A stretch of 64,000 nt of DNA from Sphingobacterium kitahiroshimense (GTDB lineage Bacteria > Bacteroidota > Bacteroidia > Sphingobacteriales > Sphingobacteriaceae): NCBI RefSeq assembly GCF_025961315.1, contig NZ_JAOQNK010000001.1:2542001-2606000 (forward strand), in the 5' to 3' direction. Shown here piece after piece: positions 19,552 through 28,789 of the stretch. The notes under the pieces are model-generated. The model was not told where the DNA came from. It did no database searches and worked only from the letters and a program-made list of their open reading frames with translations. Each line of letters opens with the position of its first letter. The stretch's first letter is position 1. The translations under genes were made by a program, and so were the position numbers.

Positions 19552-19733
19552 CAGTAACGAAGTGACCAAGTAACGAATGGTATAACCTTCTAACTTCTTA
19601 GAAGTGACTAGTGACATAGTAACGAATGGTATAACCTTCTAACTTCTTAGCAGTAACGAAGTGACTAGTGACATAGTAACGAATGGTATAACTTACTAAC
19701 CATCTCACTTTATTACCTTCTAACTATCTAACA
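19552..19733. repeat. Imperfect tandem repeat (49-57 bp units) in an intergenic gap
   Basis: The phrase AGTAACGAATGGTATAAC recurs at 19569, 19618 and 19675. The units are 49 and 57 bases apart; the 8-base difference is the presence or absence of GTAACGAA within AGTAACGAAGTGACTAGTGACAT. A partial unit precedes the first copy and degenerate CTTCTAACT fragments follow the last. No open reading frame crosses it. It is most simply a minisatellite, possibly variable between strains. Confidence 0.85.
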
Positions 19734-19736
19734 AAA

Positions 19737-21215
19737 CTACCGAACAATCTGTTTCATATTTCGTGGCAAATCTTGATTCAAATCAATGAGATAACCATTA
19801 ATAACAGCGTATTGAATTTCTTCTTTCTTCTTTAAGAAAAAATTTGCTTCTTTACCAAGACTTAATGTTCTGATCGTATTCAACTTGCTTTTAGATAGTA
19901 CATTGATGGGTAAATAATGTAGTACTTTGGGCTCGGATGCATTTATCTTTACACCGGCATATCCTTGCTTCAGTAATGCTTTTATATCAACGTTTTCAAG
20001 ATCACTCAGGCGATAAAATTCCTTTTCGTAAACTTTAGCTTCTACAAATTCGAAATCTGTCAGATCCAGATCATCGTACCCATAAAAGTCATGAAGATCT
20101 CCAATGTCTTCAATATATCCTTTTGTATAGTAATCTTCCCCCTCGGTAATCTCATCTCTTCGGATAGCAATATCTATTTTCAGAGGAAGACCATGTGATA
20201 TTGTGGTCACCCGACGAAGGATCACATCGTGCAGCTGCGAGGCGTTAAATGGTATGTGCTGGTATTCTGAGATTGAAAATTGCTGATAACTGTCCTGGGC
20301 GATTTGCAGTAAGGAATTAAGAATCAGAATAAAATTCAATTTTCTAATTTCCTGTTTTTCCGGATCTCCAGCAAAAGCTCCTGATTCGATCAGTATGGTG
20401 CTTGCACCCCATTTCTGAAAGCTATCTCCAAAAGCTCTTGGTGAGTGTTCATCATCATATTTAGCAATGGCTCCTGGGATATAGTCTTGAAGCAGCTGAT
20501 TCATCCCAGCTATGATCTTCATTGCATTACCACGCACTTCATTGACTTCGCGCTCCCAATTATATGCTGGTGCTAAAAGGGAAATGGTAACCGGAGTTTT
20601 AGTTCCCGGAACGTTATAATAGATATTCTGATCGTGTAGATTAAAACCAAATTGTGGTTTGATCATTTCTGCCTGATTTCTTAATAGCTTACCTTCTGGT
20701 GTTGCGGTATCTCTGGCATCCCGATTCAGATCAATGTGCTGCGCATTTCTTCTTGTATAGACTTCAGCTCCATCTGGGTTGAGCATAGGGATAAAATGCA
20801 CTTCTAAGTTTGATTTTAATATTTGCCTTAAGCTTTGAAATCTGCTATCTTTTCCTTCAAGGAAATTAAACAGGTCAAAAAGGGCCATGGTTGCGGTCGG
20901 TTCATCGCCATGCATCTGCGACCACAGCATTACTTTCTTTTTTCCCTGACCATAGGTTAATTTATAGATCGATCTTTTTTGAACTGACAGTCCGATTTGA
21001 TCAATCTTTAGGGTTGATTCCTCCTGATGCTTATTGATGAGATCGACTACAGTCGAATGTTTAAATCTACGTTTTGTTAACGTGGTTTCTTTATAGGATG
21101 AATAGGCTTCATCAAAATCATTTTTATTTAAATTCATGGTTTGGGCAGAAATTGTAATTCCCGAAGTAACGAAGATCAAAAAGAAGATAATTTTCATCAG
21201 GGAGATAATTTTCAT
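19737..21215 (-). CDS. M14-family zinc carboxypeptidase, secreted
   Basis: The 492-residue protein has an N-terminal signal peptide (MKIIFFLIFVTSGITISAQ, after a possible earlier Met). The metallo-carboxypeptidase domain covers about 40-300. Zinc ligands are His102 and Glu105 (MHGDEPTATM) and His194 (FNLHDQ), substrate residues lie in NPDGAEVYTRRNAQHIDLNR (146-165), and the catalytic glutamate is Glu277 (ILIESGAF). The C-terminal 200 residues are an accessory region I do not recognise. The family includes exopeptidases and murein-peptide amidases (MpaA-like). It starts 4 bases after the stop of the LD-carboxypeptidase gene, so the two are an operon and probably share peptide substrates. Confidence 0.88.
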   Translation of the reverse strand: MKIISLMKIIFFLIFVTSGITISAQTMNLNKNDFDEAYSSYKETTLTKRRFKHSTVVDLINKHQEESTLKIDQIGLSVQKRSIYKLTYGQGKKKVMLWSQMHGDEPTATMALFDLFNFLEGKDSRFQSLRQILKSNLEVHFIPMLNPDGAEVYTRRNAQHIDLNRDARDTATPEGKLLRNQAEMIKPQFGFNLHDQNIYYNVPGTKTPVTISLLAPAYNWEREVNEVRGNAMKIIAGMNQLLQDYIPGAIAKYDDEHSPRAFGDSFQKWGASTILIESGAFAGDPEKQEIRKLNFILILNSLLQIAQDSYQQFSISEYQHIPFNASQLHDVILRRVTTISHGLPLKIDIAIRRDEITEGEDYYTKGYIEDIGDLHDFYGYDDLDLTDFEFVEAKVYEKEFYRLSDLENVDIKALLKQGYAGVKINASEPKVLHYLPINVLSKSKLNTIRTLSLGKEANFFLKKKEEIQYAVINGYLIDLNQDLPRNMKQIVR

Positions 21216-21219
21216 CGAT

Positions 21220-22272
21220 TTAATCTTTTAGTACTTTCTCTAAAAGTGTAATGGTTCCTTTGTCGGCATCTATTTTGACCTGTGCTCCTACCGGTAATAT
21301 AAATTGATTGGCAATATGTCCGATCATGGCTCCTGAATAAGCAGGAATCCCGAGCGGTTTGATATAATCGTTCAATACCTGTTCGAGCGTAAGAGAACCA
21401 TAACCTCCTGCTGGCCCACAGTCCGTACACTTACCAAAGACGAAACCTTTGATCTGATCCAAAATTCCTGCTAATTTTAATTGACAGAACATCCGGTCCA
21501 CGCGCTCTATATTTTCATCTACTTCTTCTAGGAAGAGTATGGCATTTTTAAAATCCGGCAAATAGGCTGACCCGCATAACCCACTGAGCAATGTCAGGTT
21601 TCCTCCTAGTAGTGTACCTGTTGCTTGTCCTGACTTTAAGGTCGTGATCCGCTCTTTGTACTGGATAAAGTTATCGCCTTTTTCTGTTGGGTTTGCAAAT
21701 TGTGCCGGCTGATTAAGGAAAAATTGATTTTCAAAATTTTTAGCAACGGTATTACTCCATGTACTGATACCGACTGCGCCGTGAAAGGATATTAAACCGG
21801 TCTTTTTATAGAAGGCCATGATCAGTGCAGTAATATCGCTATAACCTAATAATACTTTGGGGTTATTGGCGATGAGTTGATAATCAATATGTGGTAATAA
21901 ACGGGATGCTCCTGCTCCTCCGCGTATACAGACAATCGCTTTCACTTCTTTGTCTGCAAACATGCTGTGGATATCGGCTAGGCGCTCTTCATCTTTTCCT
22001 GCAAAATTACCATATCTACTTCGGATATGTTTTCCTTCCTTGATTTTGAAACCAAAGTTTTCAAAAATTTCGCGGGTCATAACAATGGCTTCTTCGGTAT
22101 CAATAACTCCCGCAGGAGCTATTAATCCGATGGTATCTCCTTTGCGCAATACTTGAGCAAATAATTTCTTTTGATCTGCTTTTGTTTCAAAGAAATCTTC
22201 CTTTGCAAATGATAGTGCAGGTATTCCTGTTGCGACTAAGCCTAAGGATTTTAAAAATGTTCTTTTATCCAT
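21220..22272 (-). CDS. LD-carboxypeptidase, S66 family (YkfA/LdcA-like)
   Basis: The 350-residue serine peptidase has an exported leader (MDKRTFLKSLGLVATGIPAL, weakly Tat-like). The S66 catalytic residues are in place: Ser145 in LLGYSDITAL, a glutamate at 249-250 in FLEEVDEN, and His319 in MIGHIANQ. Such enzymes remove the terminal D-Ala from murein tetrapeptides, and YkfA of B. subtilis is the partner of YkfB and YkfC. An exported S66 protein differs from the cytoplasmic LdcA of E. coli and would act on fragments in the periplasm after SusC/SusD uptake. It leads a short operon with the M14 gene; dihydroorotase ends 18 bases upstream and may read into it. Confidence 0.92.
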   Translation of the reverse strand: MDKRTFLKSLGLVATGIPALSFAKEDFFETKADQKKLFAQVLRKGDTIGLIAPAGVIDTEEAIVMTREIFENFGFKIKEGKHIRSRYGNFAGKDEERLADIHSMFADKEVKAIVCIRGGAGASRLLPHIDYQLIANNPKVLLGYSDITALIMAFYKKTGLISFHGAVGISTWSNTVAKNFENQFFLNQPAQFANPTEKGDNFIQYKERITTLKSGQATGTLLGGNLTLLSGLCGSAYLPDFKNAILFLEEVDENIERVDRMFCQLKLAGILDQIKGFVFGKCTDCGPAGGYGSLTLEQVLNDYIKPLGIPAYSGAMIGHIANQFILPVGAQVKIDADKGTITLLEKVLKD

Positions 22273-22290
22273 AGTCCTGGATGATCATGA

Positions 22291-23628
22291 TTATCTGTTA
22301 AATAATAAACGTCTACCAGAGCCGTACTCGATCAAGCTCCCTTTGGAATAGGCTAATTGTCCTGATACAATGGTGTGCTCGATAGAAGATTTAAAGGTAT
22401 GATCTTCAAATGGAGACCAGCCACATTTTGACAGTATATTTGATTTTGTAACCGTATAAGGTTTATTTAAATCTACCAGTACTAAATCTGCCCAATATCC
22501 TTCACGAATAAATCCACGTTCCTCAATCTGGAAGCAAATTGCTGTATTGTGTGCTGACTTTTGAACGATCTGCTCTAAAGTGATCTTGCCCTCATGGTAC
22601 ATGTCCAATAAAGCTTGTAATGCATGTTGTACCAATGGCCCTCCAGATGGTGCTGCGCTATAAGCTTGTGTCTTTTCAGCAATGGTATGTGGGGCATGAT
22701 CGGTAGCAATTACATCGATATGTCCATCCAATACCGCTTTTACAATGGCATCTCTATTATCTGCTGTTTTAACAGCTGGATTCCATTTGATAAAATTACC
22801 TTTTGTCTTGTAATCGACATCGGAGAACCACATATGGTGAATACATGCTTCAGCTGTAATTAATTTTTCTGCCAATGGAATGTCATTTCTGAATAGTCCG
22901 ATTTCTTTAGCAGTAGAGATGTGCAGAATATGTAAGCGGGTATTGTTCTTTTTCGCTAATTCTACAGCTTTGGAGGATGAGATGTAGCAAGCTTCTGCCG
23001 AACGAATAAGGGGATGCATATCTATTGTCAATCCTGCTTCGCCATATTTCTCTTTATATATAGCAAGGTTTTCCTGGATAGTGGCTTCATCTTCGCAGTG
23101 TGTGGCTACTAATGTGGGCGAGTTAGCAAATATCTGTTCCAATGCACGCTCATTGTCTACCAACATATTACCAGTTGATGATCCCATGAATACTTTGACA
23201 CCACAGACATCACGAGGGTTTGTTTTGAGTACTTCTTCCAGATTATCATTGGCTGCACCCATAAAAAATGAGTAGTTGGCTAAAGCATTTTGAGAGGCGA
23301 TATCGTACTTATCTTGTAACAAAGATTGTGTTAAAGTATTGGGTACTGTATTGGGCATTTCCATAAATGATGTTGTACCTCCAGCTACTGCGGCACGGCT
23401 TTCATGCCAGATATCAGCTTTGTGCGTCAATCCTGGTTCACGAAAGTGTACTTGATCGTCAATTAATCCGGGTAAAAGGTGTAATCCTTCGGCATTAATC
23501 TCTCTATCGGCAGGGTGGTTAATCTCTGCGGCGATCATCTCGATACGGCCATTACTGATATAGACATCTGAAGTGGTAATCTTCCCTTCATTAACGATTT
23601 GTGCAGATTTTATAAGTATTGTTGACAT
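22291..23628 (-). CDS. pyrC: Dihydroorotase
   Basis: The 445-residue amidohydrolase converts carbamoyl-aspartate to dihydroorotate in pyrimidine synthesis. The metal-binding motif at the start of the barrel is GLIDDQVHFREPGLTHKADI (about 54-73), and the fourth-strand aspartate motif DVIATDHAPHT lies near 305. AGGTTSFMEMPNT and HILHIST are also typical of the class I enzyme. A TATATTTG element read on the minus strand (23657-23664) could be its -7 box, but I found no well-spaced upstream partner. The LD-carboxypeptidase gene follows closely downstream, which may be read-through rather than function. Confidence 0.93.
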   Translation of the reverse strand: MSTILIKSAQIVNEGKITTSDVYISNGRIEMIAAEINHPADREINAEGLHLLPGLIDDQVHFREPGLTHKADIWHESRAAVAGGTTSFMEMPNTVPNTLTQSLLQDKYDIASQNALANYSFFMGAANDNLEEVLKTNPRDVCGVKVFMGSSTGNMLVDNERALEQIFANSPTLVATHCEDEATIQENLAIYKEKYGEAGLTIDMHPLIRSAEACYISSSKAVELAKKNNTRLHILHISTAKEIGLFRNDIPLAEKLITAEACIHHMWFSDVDYKTKGNFIKWNPAVKTADNRDAIVKAVLDGHIDVIATDHAPHTIAEKTQAYSAAPSGGPLVQHALQALLDMYHEGKITLEQIVQKSAHNTAICFQIEERGFIREGYWADLVLVDLNKPYTVTKSNILSKCGWSPFEDHTFKSSIEHTIVSGQLAYSKGSLIEYGSGRRLLFNR

Positions 23629-23836
23629 GGATGATGGTAATGTTTAATATGATATACAAATATAAGCATTTGAATATTTACAGCCTAAAAATACACAATT
23701 GGATGCTTACATACTTTATGAGTTTGAAAATTTGGTCTTTTAAATCTGTTGCATTAAGCCTGCTTGTTTTATATTTAATTGGATGACTTAAAACTGAAGT
23801 TGATCAAGATGTTATCGATTATACCTCTACAAACAA

Positions 23837-23867
23837 AAAAGCAGTAATGGGATCCATTACTGCTTTT
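23837..23867 (-). terminator. Terminator of the OmpR-type regulator gene
   Basis: A perfect 14-bp stem (23837-23850 with 23854-23867) around a 3-base loop is followed on the minus strand by a T-run. The remaining 200 bases up to pyrC hold no feature I can support beyond the -7 element noted there. Confidence 0.85.
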
Positions 23868-23889
23868 AATTATAATTATATCTTATCAA

Positions 23890-24582
23890 TTAGGCAACAT
23901 CAAATTTGTATCCAACACCTTTAACGGTGGTTACATAATCTTCACCAATTTTTTCTCTAAGCTTTCTGATGTGTACATCAATTGTTCTGTTGGTAACAAC
24001 TACTGAATCTTCCCAAATACTTTTCAAAATTTGTTCTCTTGTAAAAACTTTATTTGGTTTTGATGCTAATAAGTACATCAATTCAAATTCTTTTTTTGCA
24101 AGTACAATTTTCTGTTCTCCACGGTACACTAAAAAAGAATCACGATCAATCACCAGATCCATAATCTCTAATCTGTCTTGTGATCGTGCTGCTTCTTCCG
24201 AAACATTTCTTCTTAGAATGGCATTGATACGGCTCATCAAAGCACGGGGCTTGATAGGCTTTGCAATATAATCGTCGGCTCCAACATGGAAACCTGCAAT
24301 TTCAGAATACTCTTCACTTCTAGCCGTTAAAAATACCATAAATGTATTTTTAAACTCTGGCATAGCACGCATTAATCGGCAGGCTTCGATACCGTCCATC
24401 TTAGGCATCATAACATCCAAAATAATCAGATCTGGATTAATATCCTTTGCTACATTGATAGCTTCGTGACCATTCGAAGCAGTCGATACTTGATATCCTT
24501 CACGCTTAAGATTGTAAGCAATTAACTCTAGAATATCTTGCTCGTCATCAACTACTAATATTTTTTGCTTTGCAATGCTCAT
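23890..24582 (-). CDS. OmpR/PhoB-family response regulator (orphan)
   Basis: The 230-residue regulator has a receiver domain with acidic residues DDE at 12-14, the phosphorylation site Asp56 (LIILDVMMPKMDG) and the conserved lysine in YIAKPIKPRAL. A winged-helix DNA-binding domain (about 130-228) contains KEFELMYLLASKPNKVFTRE and RTIDVHIRKLREKIGEDYV. No kinase gene is adjacent, so its partner must lie elsewhere. The sequence is of the PhoB/RprY type common in Bacteroidota, but the target genes are unknown. Confidence 0.93.
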   Translation of the reverse strand: MSIAKQKILVVDDEQDILELIAYNLKREGYQVSTASNGHEAINVAKDINPDLIILDVMMPKMDGIEACRLMRAMPEFKNTFMVFLTARSEEYSEIAGFHVGADDYIAKPIKPRALMSRINAILRRNVSEEAARSQDRLEIMDLVIDRDSFLVYRGEQKIVLAKKEFELMYLLASKPNKVFTREQILKSIWEDSVVVTNRTIDVHIRKLREKIGEDYVTTVKGVGYKFDVA

Positions 24583-24682
24583 CTTTTTTTTTTGCTAAAT
24601 TATGAACAAAATGACAACAAAACATTAACGAAGTGTTATTAAATTGTTAAGTAACATTACGAAAGTTAATATTTAATTTGCG

Positions 24683-25783
24683 CTATTTTAAAGTTTTCTT
24701 TAAAAAATCTTCCAATTCTTTACCGCGTAGGTTTTTAGCAATGATCAAGCCTTCTGGATTTAAGACATAGGAGGCTGGTATCCCTGTGATTCGATACAGA
24801 CCAACAACAACGGATCCCCATGCTTTTAAATCAGATGCCTGCGTCCATTGTAACTGATCATCTGCTATGGCACGCATCCATGGTCCCGGATTATCATCAA
24901 GAGATACTCCGAAAACGTCAAAACCTTTTCCTTTGTATTGATTATATAATTTGACAATATTCGGATTTTCTTGACGACATGGCATACACCAAGACGCCCA
25001 AAAATCCAACAGAACATATTTTCCTTTGAAATCTGATAACTTGATGGATTTATTGTTAGGTGTGAACGATTCAAAGTCTGGAGCTGGTTGACCTACAGCC
25101 AACTTTCTCAGTTTATTTGTTTCTTCTTTAAACTGGGTAACATAGCCATTATCTAAGAACTTATCTTTTATCTTATCGGCATAGGTTATGATTTCAGCTT
25201 CTGCAATTTCCGGGTCTAGTGTACTGATGGCATAAAATCCAGCGATATCATCGTGCTGTTCAGCAAAATCTACCGCTGCTTTTGTATAGTACTGCAATTG
25301 CTCTGTAAACTTTTGTTTGTACTCACTACGCAGATTTTCAATATCATCCACATCAGCTGAGATGGATTTCTTCGCAAAATCTGCCTGTAAGGAATCGCGA
25401 ACTGCATCACGTCGATTTCTCATTTTTGAGAAACTCTGAATCGATGATGACAACTCAGAGCCCTCTAATTGATAATCGTTAACATCTTTCTGAAGATCTG
25501 CCTTGAAAACAATGTCCTCTCCTGGTGAAGCAATTAAATCATAACGATTTTTACCTACACGAAGTGATAATAGACGCGCCTGACTAGTAGGTCTTTTAAA
25601 TTGAAAGGCATTTTTGTCTCCAAAAAACATGGAGTCCAATTTTCTTTCGCCTTCGTATAACGATATTACTTTAATATTTCCTGGATTTTCAATTTGGCCA
25701 GAAATTGTAAACTCATCTTTATTTTTACATCCGATTAGAAATAAAAATAAACAACCCACCACTAGCAACGTCTGCTTCATCAT
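24683..25783 (-). CDS. TlpA-like thioredoxin-fold lipoprotein with DUF4369-type N-terminus
   Basis: The 366-residue protein has a lipoprotein signal (LLVVGCLFLFLIGCKNK). An N-terminal DUF4369-type beta domain (about 28-115) and a helical linker precede a thioredoxin fold (from about 230) with the redox motif WASWCMPCRQEN. Proteins of this kind reduce disulfides in the periplasm, for example in cytochrome maturation or on redox-stressed proteins. It begins 7 bases after the alaS stop, so it is probably co-transcribed with alaS without any obvious functional tie. Confidence 0.88.
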   Translation of the reverse strand: MMKQTLLVVGCLFLFLIGCKNKDEFTISGQIENPGNIKVISLYEGERKLDSMFFGDKNAFQFKRPTSQARLLSLRVGKNRYDLIASPGEDIVFKADLQKDVNDYQLEGSELSSSIQSFSKMRNRRDAVRDSLQADFAKKSISADVDDIENLRSEYKQKFTEQLQYYTKAAVDFAEQHDDIAGFYAISTLDPEIAEAEIITYADKIKDKFLDNGYVTQFKEETNKLRKLAVGQPAPDFESFTPNNKSIKLSDFKGKYVLLDFWASWCMPCRQENPNIVKLYNQYKGKGFDVFGVSLDDNPGPWMRAIADDQLQWTQASDLKAWGSVVVGLYRITGIPASYVLNPEGLIIAKNLRGKELEDFLKKTLK

Positions 25784-25790
25784 ATTCGTT

Positions 25791-28406
25791 TTATTTTATA
25801 AATTCTATTGCTCTATCTATCGCTGTTTGTAATCCGGCACTATTTTTTCCTCCGGCTGTCGCAAAGAACGGCTGTCCTCCACCACCACCTTGGATGTCTT
25901 TTGCTAAATCCCGGATAATATTTCCAGCATTCAAGCCTTTTGATTTTGCTAATTCATCTGAGATGACAACGGTCAAACTTGGTTTACCGTCAAAATCAGC
26001 TCCTATTACTAAGAATAAGTTATTAACGGCTCCTTTTAATGCGTAAGCTAAGGTCTTTACAGCCTCTGCGTTTGGCAAATCAACAACTGTGGCTAAGAAA
26101 TTAACATCACCTACTTGTTGTAATTTGCTTTCGAGGTCTGATTTTAACGCTAATGATTTTTCAATAATCGTTTTTTCAATTTCCTTTTTCAAAGCACTGT
26201 TTTCGTCCAGGATTTTACCCATTGCGGCAACAAAGTCTTTTGGATTATTTAATAACCCTTTGATTTGGTCAACTAATTCAAAATGTTCACGGATCACTGC
26301 TGCAGATTTCGTTCCTGTAATCGCTTCGATACGACGTACACCTGCTGCAACGGCAGACTCTGATGTAATCTTAAAGAAACCGATCTGACCGGTAGCTTTA
26401 ACATGCGTACCACCACATAGTTCTTTTGAAAATTGATCATCAAAAGTAATGACACGCACATAATCGCCATATTTTTCACCAAACAACGCAGTTACTCCTG
26501 AATCTAATGCTTGTTGGTAAGGAATATTGCGTTCTTCTTTCAATGAAATATTTTCACGAATCTTAGCATTGACAATATCTTCGACTTGTTTGATTTCCTC
26601 TTCTGTTACTTTAGAGAAGTGAGAAACATCAAAACGTAAAATATCATCATTTACTAAGGAACCTTTTTGATTCACATGATCGCCTAATACCTGCTTTAAT
26701 GCAGCGTGCAATAAATGCGTCGCAGAGTGATTATTCTCTGTATCCTGTCTTTTTGCCTGATCGACTTGAGCTACAAAAAGGCCTTCAAAACTTTGTGGGA
26801 GGGTATCTATAAAATGTACGAACAACCCATTTTCCTTTTTTGTATCGGTTACAAATATCTTCTCACCTGTAGCTTCAGAAATCAAAACTCCAGTGTCACC
26901 GACCTGACCACCACCTTCTGCATAAAAAGGTGTGACCGATAAAACCAATTGAAATTGGTCTTTTCCTTTTGCTGAAACTTTACGGTATTTTACAATTTCT
27001 GTTTTTGCACTTAGTGTATCGTATCCAACAAATTCAAAGCCTTCATCTTCATTGACTAAAATCCAGTCTCCTGTATCAATGGCAGTTGCTGCACGTGAAC
27101 GGTCTTTTTGGATCTGCAATGCTTTATTAAAACCGACCATATCAACGGAAAGATTTTTCTCTCTCGCTAGTAACTCGGTCAAGTCTATTGGAAAGCCATA
27201 AGTATCATATAATTCAAATGCAAAATCACCATCAACAGTTGTATTTGATTCAGCATAATTTTCGAAACGCTGTACTCCTGTGACTAAAGTTCTTAAGAAA
27301 GACACTTCCTCTTCTAAGATTACTTTTTGAACAAAACTTTCCTGTGCTTTCAATTCGTTAAATACACCATCAAACTGTGCCGCCAACAAAGGGACTAGCT
27401 CATTTATGAATGGTGTTTTGAAATTTAGGAAGGTATACGCATAACGCACTGCACGACGTAAAATACGACGGATTACATAACCTGCTTTATTATTAGAAGG
27501 TAGCTGACCATCGGCAATGGCAAAACTAATCGCCCGAATATGGTCTGCAACTACACGCATTGCAATATCTGTTTTCTCATCCGCACCATAAGCTATCCCG
27601 GCTTTTTGAGAGATGAACTGAATAGTAGGCTGAAAAACATCGGTATCGTAGTTAGATGTTTTCCCTTGAATAGAACGTACCAAACGCTCAAAACCCATTC
27701 CTGTATCCACATGTTTTGCTGGTAAAGGTTGCAATGAACCATCTTTTAGACGGTTGAACTGCATGAAAACCAAATTCCATACTTCAATTACTTGCGGATG
27801 ATCGGCGTTAACAAGTGACTGTCCAGCTACTTCTTGACGTTCTTCTTGCGTACGCATATCGTAATGGATTTCGGAACATGGACCACATGGTCCTGTCTCT
27901 CCCATTTCCCAAAAATTATCTTTTTTATTTCCTAATAGAATACGATCTTCAGCGATTAAAGCTTTCCAAAAATCATAGGCTTCAGTATCCTTTGCTAGTC
28001 CTTCTGAATCATCACCTTCGAAAATCGTTACGTAAAGACGGTCTTTATCTAATTTGTATACATCAGTAAATAACTCCCAAGCCCACTGAATAGCCTCTTT
28101 TTTGAAATAATCGCCAAAGCTCCAATTGCCCAACATTTCAAATAAGGTATGGTGGTAGGTATCAATACCTACTTCTTCCAAATCATTATGTTTACCAGAA
28201 ACACGTAAACAACGCTGTGTATCGGCGACACGTGGAAATTTAATGGCGGCTTCGCCTAAAAATAAATCTTTAAACTGATTCATTCCCGCGTTTGTAAACA
28301 TCAATGTGGGGTCATTTTTCACCACAACTGGTGCAGATGGTACGATTTGGTGTCCTTTACTTTTGAAAAAATCCAAAAAAGCCTGACGAATTTCTCTACT
28401 TGTCAT
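25791..28406 (-). CDS. alaS: Alanyl-tRNA synthetase
   Basis: The 871-residue enzyme charges tRNA-Ala. The class II catalytic core begins FKSKGHQIVPSAP and includes motif 2 around LRVSGKHNDLEEVGIDTYHH. The editing domain has the zinc-binding HSATHLLH (about residue 557) and CGGTH (about 663). The C-terminal domain ends with the glycine-rich DIQGGGGGQPFFATAGGK. Length and domain order are standard. A good promoter lies just upstream at 28437-28467. Confidence 0.97.
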   Translation of the reverse strand: MTSREIRQAFLDFFKSKGHQIVPSAPVVVKNDPTLMFTNAGMNQFKDLFLGEAAIKFPRVADTQRCLRVSGKHNDLEEVGIDTYHHTLFEMLGNWSFGDYFKKEAIQWAWELFTDVYKLDKDRLYVTIFEGDDSEGLAKDTEAYDFWKALIAEDRILLGNKKDNFWEMGETGPCGPCSEIHYDMRTQEERQEVAGQSLVNADHPQVIEVWNLVFMQFNRLKDGSLQPLPAKHVDTGMGFERLVRSIQGKTSNYDTDVFQPTIQFISQKAGIAYGADEKTDIAMRVVADHIRAISFAIADGQLPSNNKAGYVIRRILRRAVRYAYTFLNFKTPFINELVPLLAAQFDGVFNELKAQESFVQKVILEEEVSFLRTLVTGVQRFENYAESNTTVDGDFAFELYDTYGFPIDLTELLAREKNLSVDMVGFNKALQIQKDRSRAATAIDTGDWILVNEDEGFEFVGYDTLSAKTEIVKYRKVSAKGKDQFQLVLSVTPFYAEGGGQVGDTGVLISEATGEKIFVTDTKKENGLFVHFIDTLPQSFEGLFVAQVDQAKRQDTENNHSATHLLHAALKQVLGDHVNQKGSLVNDDILRFDVSHFSKVTEEEIKQVEDIVNAKIRENISLKEERNIPYQQALDSGVTALFGEKYGDYVRVITFDDQFSKELCGGTHVKATGQIGFFKITSESAVAAGVRRIEAITGTKSAAVIREHFELVDQIKGLLNNPKDFVAAMGKILDENSALKKEIEKTIIEKSLALKSDLESKLQQVGDVNFLATVVDLPNAEAVKTLAYALKGAVNNLFLVIGADFDGKPSLTVVISDELAKSKGLNAGNIIRDLAKDIQGGGGGQPFFATAGGKNSAGLQTAIDRAIEFIK

Positions 28407-28789
28407 TGAAAATCTAATTGTCTAATTATGATGTTGCAAACTTACTTAAAATTGCCTCGTTATGCAATTAGACGGATGTCTTTTAGTTCATAATAATGTA
28501 CTAAAAGTGTCATGAAATAAAATAAATTTTGACTATTTTTAGGAATAATTCAATTTCACTCTACAATAGGAACAAGGAAAATTAATGGTCGTGATACGTC
28601 TTATTTAAATTTGTGCTTAAAATCACTTTATTTCATTAAATTAAGCACATGTTTAGATCATTGGAAAAAATATCTTTACAACAGTCAAAAACAAACTTAA
28701 CCGATACAAAATGTGTTAAGCTACAATGATGAAATTATATCATTATTAATTAAAGAAAGTGTACGTAATAAAACTAATTACCAAACAAC
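28407..28789. other. 383-bp divergent intergenic region (alaS / usp)
   Basis: Apart from the alaS promoter, this region holds an inverted repeat TGTGCTTAA/TTAAGCACA (28612-28620 with 28641-28649, 20-base gap) and a TATCTTTA element near 28669 that could be a -7 box for the stress-protein pair. A shorter repeat, AATGAT...ATCATT, lies close to 28730. No open reading frame of note is present. The first repeat could be a regulator site for the stress genes. Confidence 0.4.
28437..28467 (-). promoter_or_regulatory. Predicted alaS promoter
   Basis: Read on the minus strand: TTG (28467-28465), a 20-base spacer and TAAGTTTG (28444-28437), an exact TAnnTTTG match. The leader would be about 25 bases. 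Confidence 0.6.

Noticed and set aside
19552..19733. CRISPR array
   Set aside because: The repeats are contiguous, vary in length and have no unique spacers or cas genes nearby.
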